Below, piece after piece: positions 61,533-64,000 of a DNA stretch of 64,000 bases. The notes under the pieces are model-generated. The model made no database searches and was not told where the DNA came from. It was given only the letters and a program-made list of their open reading frames with translations. The position numbers and the translations under genes were made by a program. The stretch is from Cinnamomum chago (taxonomy: Eukaryota; Streptophyta; Magnoliopsida; Laurales; Lauraceae), in NCBI GenBank assembly GCA_038049695.1, contig CP142457.1, forward strand, positions 26,116,501-26,180,500, written 5' to 3'. How positions within the stretch are numbered: the first letter of the stretch is position 1; each line of letters starts with the position of its first letter.

Positions 61533-62065
61533 CAGGCCATGTAGACTATGGCCGATATCGGTCAATATAACAACCGATATCGGCCATCATTCCATGCACA
61601 AGTTTCCTTAACTGGGGCTATAAAAAAACAGGCCATTAAGTACTATGGCCGATATCGGTCATTTTTCCGACCGATATCGGCCATAATTCCATACTCAGGC
61701 TTCCCTAACTGAGACTACTAAAAAAACAGGCCATGTAGACTATGGCCGATATCGGTCAATATAACAACCGATATCGGCCATCATTCCATGCACAGATTTC
61801 CTTAACTGGGGCTATAAAAAAATAGGTCATTAAGTACTATGGCCGATATCGGTCATTTTTCGGACCGATATCGGCCATAATTCCATAATCAGGCTTCCCT
61901 AACTGAGACTACTAAAAAAACAGGCCATGTAGACTATGGCCGATATCGGTCATCATTCCATGCACAGGTTTCCTTAACTGAGACTATAAAAAACAGGTCA
62001 TGCATTACTATGGCCAATATCGGTCATTATTTCGACCAATATCGGCCATCATTCCATGCACAGTT
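61533..62065. repeat. 97-bp hairpin tandem array on GGCCGATATCGG
   Basis: The core ggccgatatcgg starts at 61550, 61647, 61744, 61841 and 61938 (97-bp spacing), with a decayed sixth copy, ggccaatatcgg, at 62012. Most units have two facing arms, atggccgatatcggt and accgatatcggccat, exact reverse complements of 15 bp. Units alternate between two types (loop atataac versus cattttccg), giving a 194-bp higher-order period. Unit 5 lacks its second arm. Confidence 0.92.
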
Positions 62066-62839
62066 TTATGTAGGTGAGATTTGTGCTGAGGTGATTATCT
62101 TCCTGAGATCCAACATTAACAGATGTTCCATTTGGGGAAATGATTAGTGAAGGCACCAAGTTGCAATGGGTAAATTGGCTTCCTTGGGCTGAACAGTGGT
62201 GTGAAACTTATATATGTGAATCTATCAAAATGAACCACAATAATGTCATTCATGCTTCTCTGCGTGCACTCCAGTTTAGCTGGGAGCTGGGAAAAAACTT
62301 GCAGTGGACCTCAAACAAACAATTGGACAGCATTTTAATTCAGATACATGGATTAAAGATAGCACCATTGATGTCCATTCATTATGTCCACTCAAAGAGG
62401 TTCAACAAGCACATACAGATTTGACATTCACATAAAGCGTGCACAATTCAAAAAGGATCACATATCATTTATGAAATACAGTAATACAGGACTCCCAAAA
62501 TATACAATTACAGTCCACATTTGCATACATCCAGGCATCATCAATGGAAGTGTATGCATCATCAAAGTACTCGCCATGCAGCTGCAACACCTGTTGTTAC
62601 AGGAACTGGGAGTGTCGTGGTATGCGTACTGTGATGAAATAAAAACTCCCATGATTAATGCATCCTAAGGACAGCTATCTATATACATCATTAAGGGTCT
62701 TCAAAAACTGCAACCAGAATACATGCCAACATGTATATACATTCTATGCGGTTCTAATCCGTCAACTGAGCACGGAAGGATTGCGACAACTTCCACCGTT
62801 GTGCCCTCTCCCCTTGCAATTTGAGCACGTTACTGCCCT
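62066..62839. other. Intergenic tract before the transposase 3' end
   Basis: The open frames at 62140-62668 have no family resemblance; likely non-coding. Confidence 0.4.
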
Positions 62840-63802
62840 TCAAACACGACCAATATCTTCAGTCCGAATCCTGTTCTTTTTCGGGCGTCCGGGCTGTTTA
62901 CTGGCTATTGGTGGAATAACCCTCAATTCGGCTGTGTGCTCCCATTGCTTGCTGTCACGGGTAGCATGAATCACTTCACTGTACGTTGTACGATACGTGC
63001 TCGCAAAATACCAATGCTCACAGAATTCGTATGGATCGTAGTTTCTCATTTTCATTGTAGCCAATGCATGGCAACACGGGATACCCAATATCTCCCATTT
63101 CCGACATGTGCAGGATTTTCGTTCGAGATCAACAACGTCAACATACTCCGCAGACTGAACCTGGAATTCTACGATGCCAGCCACACGAACATGCAATCGG
63201 CGAGCTTCATCCATTTCTTGACTGAGAACTTTCTCCGCATACGGGGTAAGACGAGTTGTTATGCTTTCAGACTGGAGATGCTGCTTTTGATAGAAGTCCA
63301 TTAACTTTGCTCGTATCTCCTCAACTTGTTTCGTAATGGGCAGGACTCGCATGTCTTTTAGGAGACTATTAGTGCACTCGGCTGCATTGCTAGTTAGCAT
63401 GTCGTACCGACGGCCTTCTATGTATGCATTTGCCCACCGTTGCCGCCCAATTGCATCAATGTAATTGAAAGCCTCCTGGCTAACTGCACGAATATCTGTC
63501 ATATAAGCCTCGTACTCGCATGGCCTGTATGACGTTGCTGCACGCCAAAATTTCATCACGATTGCCCCTTCACTGAAAGCAGCTTTGATGTTCTCAGCAA
63601 TGTGACGGCAGCAGTAATAGTGCATTGCATGCGGTATGGTGTTCTTCAACGCTGGAATGAGACCCTTCTGCCGGTCTGAAACAATAGTAAGGTTAGGCGG
63701 CTCTCCTAGAGATATGGACAAGTTCGCAAGGAACCACTCCCAGCTATCGCGCCGCTCGGCTTCCGCAAAGGCAAAGGCGATGGGAAGTAGCTTATGGTTA
63801 TC
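62840..63802 (-). pseudogene. mudrA-like MULE transposase, 5'-truncated
   Basis: Homology begins at the cut end with HKLLPIAFAFAEAERRDSWEW (63802 downward), the MULE transposase core. It continues with VSDRQKGLIPAL (a catalytic Asp region), HYYCCRHIAENI, and AAECTNSLLKD. Near its C-terminus is the SWIM zinc finger SCTCRKWEILGIPCCHALA (CxC...CxH), then a basic tail with GRPKKN. Open to the stop at 62840. The N-terminus and DNA-binding region are missing because sequence of a retrotransposon begins at 63803. It is convergent with the PMD-Ulp1 gene and shares the element. Confidence 0.9.
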
Positions 63803-64000
63803 TCAATGATGAGTAAGTTGCCATCAAATTGCAAAGGGGGAGATTGTTAGGGATTTTGTATTTGCAATTTGATGGATGCATTTGCATATTGGCATCATTT
63901 GAATTCACACACATGCATTGATTTAAAATATCTTGAAATCTAGCTTTATACATGCATTGGTTTTTAGATTTGGAAAAGTTTGTGTTTTATGCATGTTTTG
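63803..64000 (+). mobile_element. LTR retrotransposon 3' end: PPT and partial LTR
   Basis: The polypurine tract aaagggggaga (63833-63843) is followed by TGTTAGGGATTTTG at 63845, the usual start of a copia-type LTR, running out of the window. Only about 40 bp of internal sequence precede it, so most of the element is lost or rearranged where it meets the transposase. Confidence 0.6.

Larger units (their letters stand above)
54171..63802. mobile_element. Mutator-like element with PMD-Ulp1 gene and transposase (probable extent)
   Basis: The proposed left end is aggggaaactaccaaataa at 54171; the right end is lost. Content in order: 5' region with two atggccgatatcgg motifs (54294, 54660), a PMD plus Ulp1-protease gene on the plus strand, a 97-bp hairpin array, and a truncated MULE transposase on the minus strand. 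A copia remnant (54854-57409) sits in the first intron. An alternative left end at about 52136 is possible. No right TIR or target duplication could be checked. Confidence 0.65.

Overview
The window is nuclear DNA of a flowering plant. Evidence for this is a G-type lectin receptor-like kinase of plant type, plant mobile domain (PMD) and SWIM-type Mutator genes, GT-AG introns, Ty1/copia, hAT, Harbinger, Mutator (MULE), Helitron, LINE and tRNA-SINE remnants, and low gene density. The species cannot be told from the sequence. Only one host gene looks intact: the lectin receptor kinase at 17010-19340 (minus strand). Everything else recognisable is a duplicated or broken gene or a mobile element.

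Layout. 1-9.3 kb: a Helitron helicase fragment, a small hAT element with a perfect 8-bp target duplication, an 871-bp tandem duplication, a LINE 3' end, and a short unidentified gene relic. 9.3-21.8 kb and 25.5-38.3 kb are two copies of one ancestral segment (tandem duplication), each carrying a lectin receptor kinase on the minus strand and about 2 kb of conserved upstream DNA. Copy A also holds a 5.6-kb copia element. Copy B holds a 2.6-kb Harbinger-like element and a 3.1-kb solo LTR that splits its kinase gene in two. Comparing the copies gives clean empty sites for several insertions. The spacer at 21.8-25.5 kb has a LINE relic, a SINE and two MITEs.

38.3-44.1 kb is a non-coding block, possibly one large LTR. 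It is studded with about 15 copies of a 30-bp hairpin motif (arms acttgggcgcac / gtgcgcccaagt). One copy has been split by a GC-tipped hAT element. 45.4-52.1 kb is a non-coding tandem duplication of about 3 kb, with MITEs, a SINE and a long-TIR MULE.

52.1-63.8 kb is dominated by Mutator-type DNA. A multi-exon gene encoding an N-terminal PMD and a C-terminal Ulp1/C48 protease faces a 5'-truncated mudrA-like transposase with a SWIM zinc finger. Between their 3' ends lies an array of 97-bp hairpin repeats built on CCGATATCGG. The same motif recurs near the predicted 5' end of the PMD gene. The unit is inactive: two frameshifts, in-frame stops, a nested copia element in intron 1 and a retrotransposon LTR cutting the transposase. 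It is the most interesting system here: a PMD-protease fusion carried by a transposon with its own palindromic repeat set.
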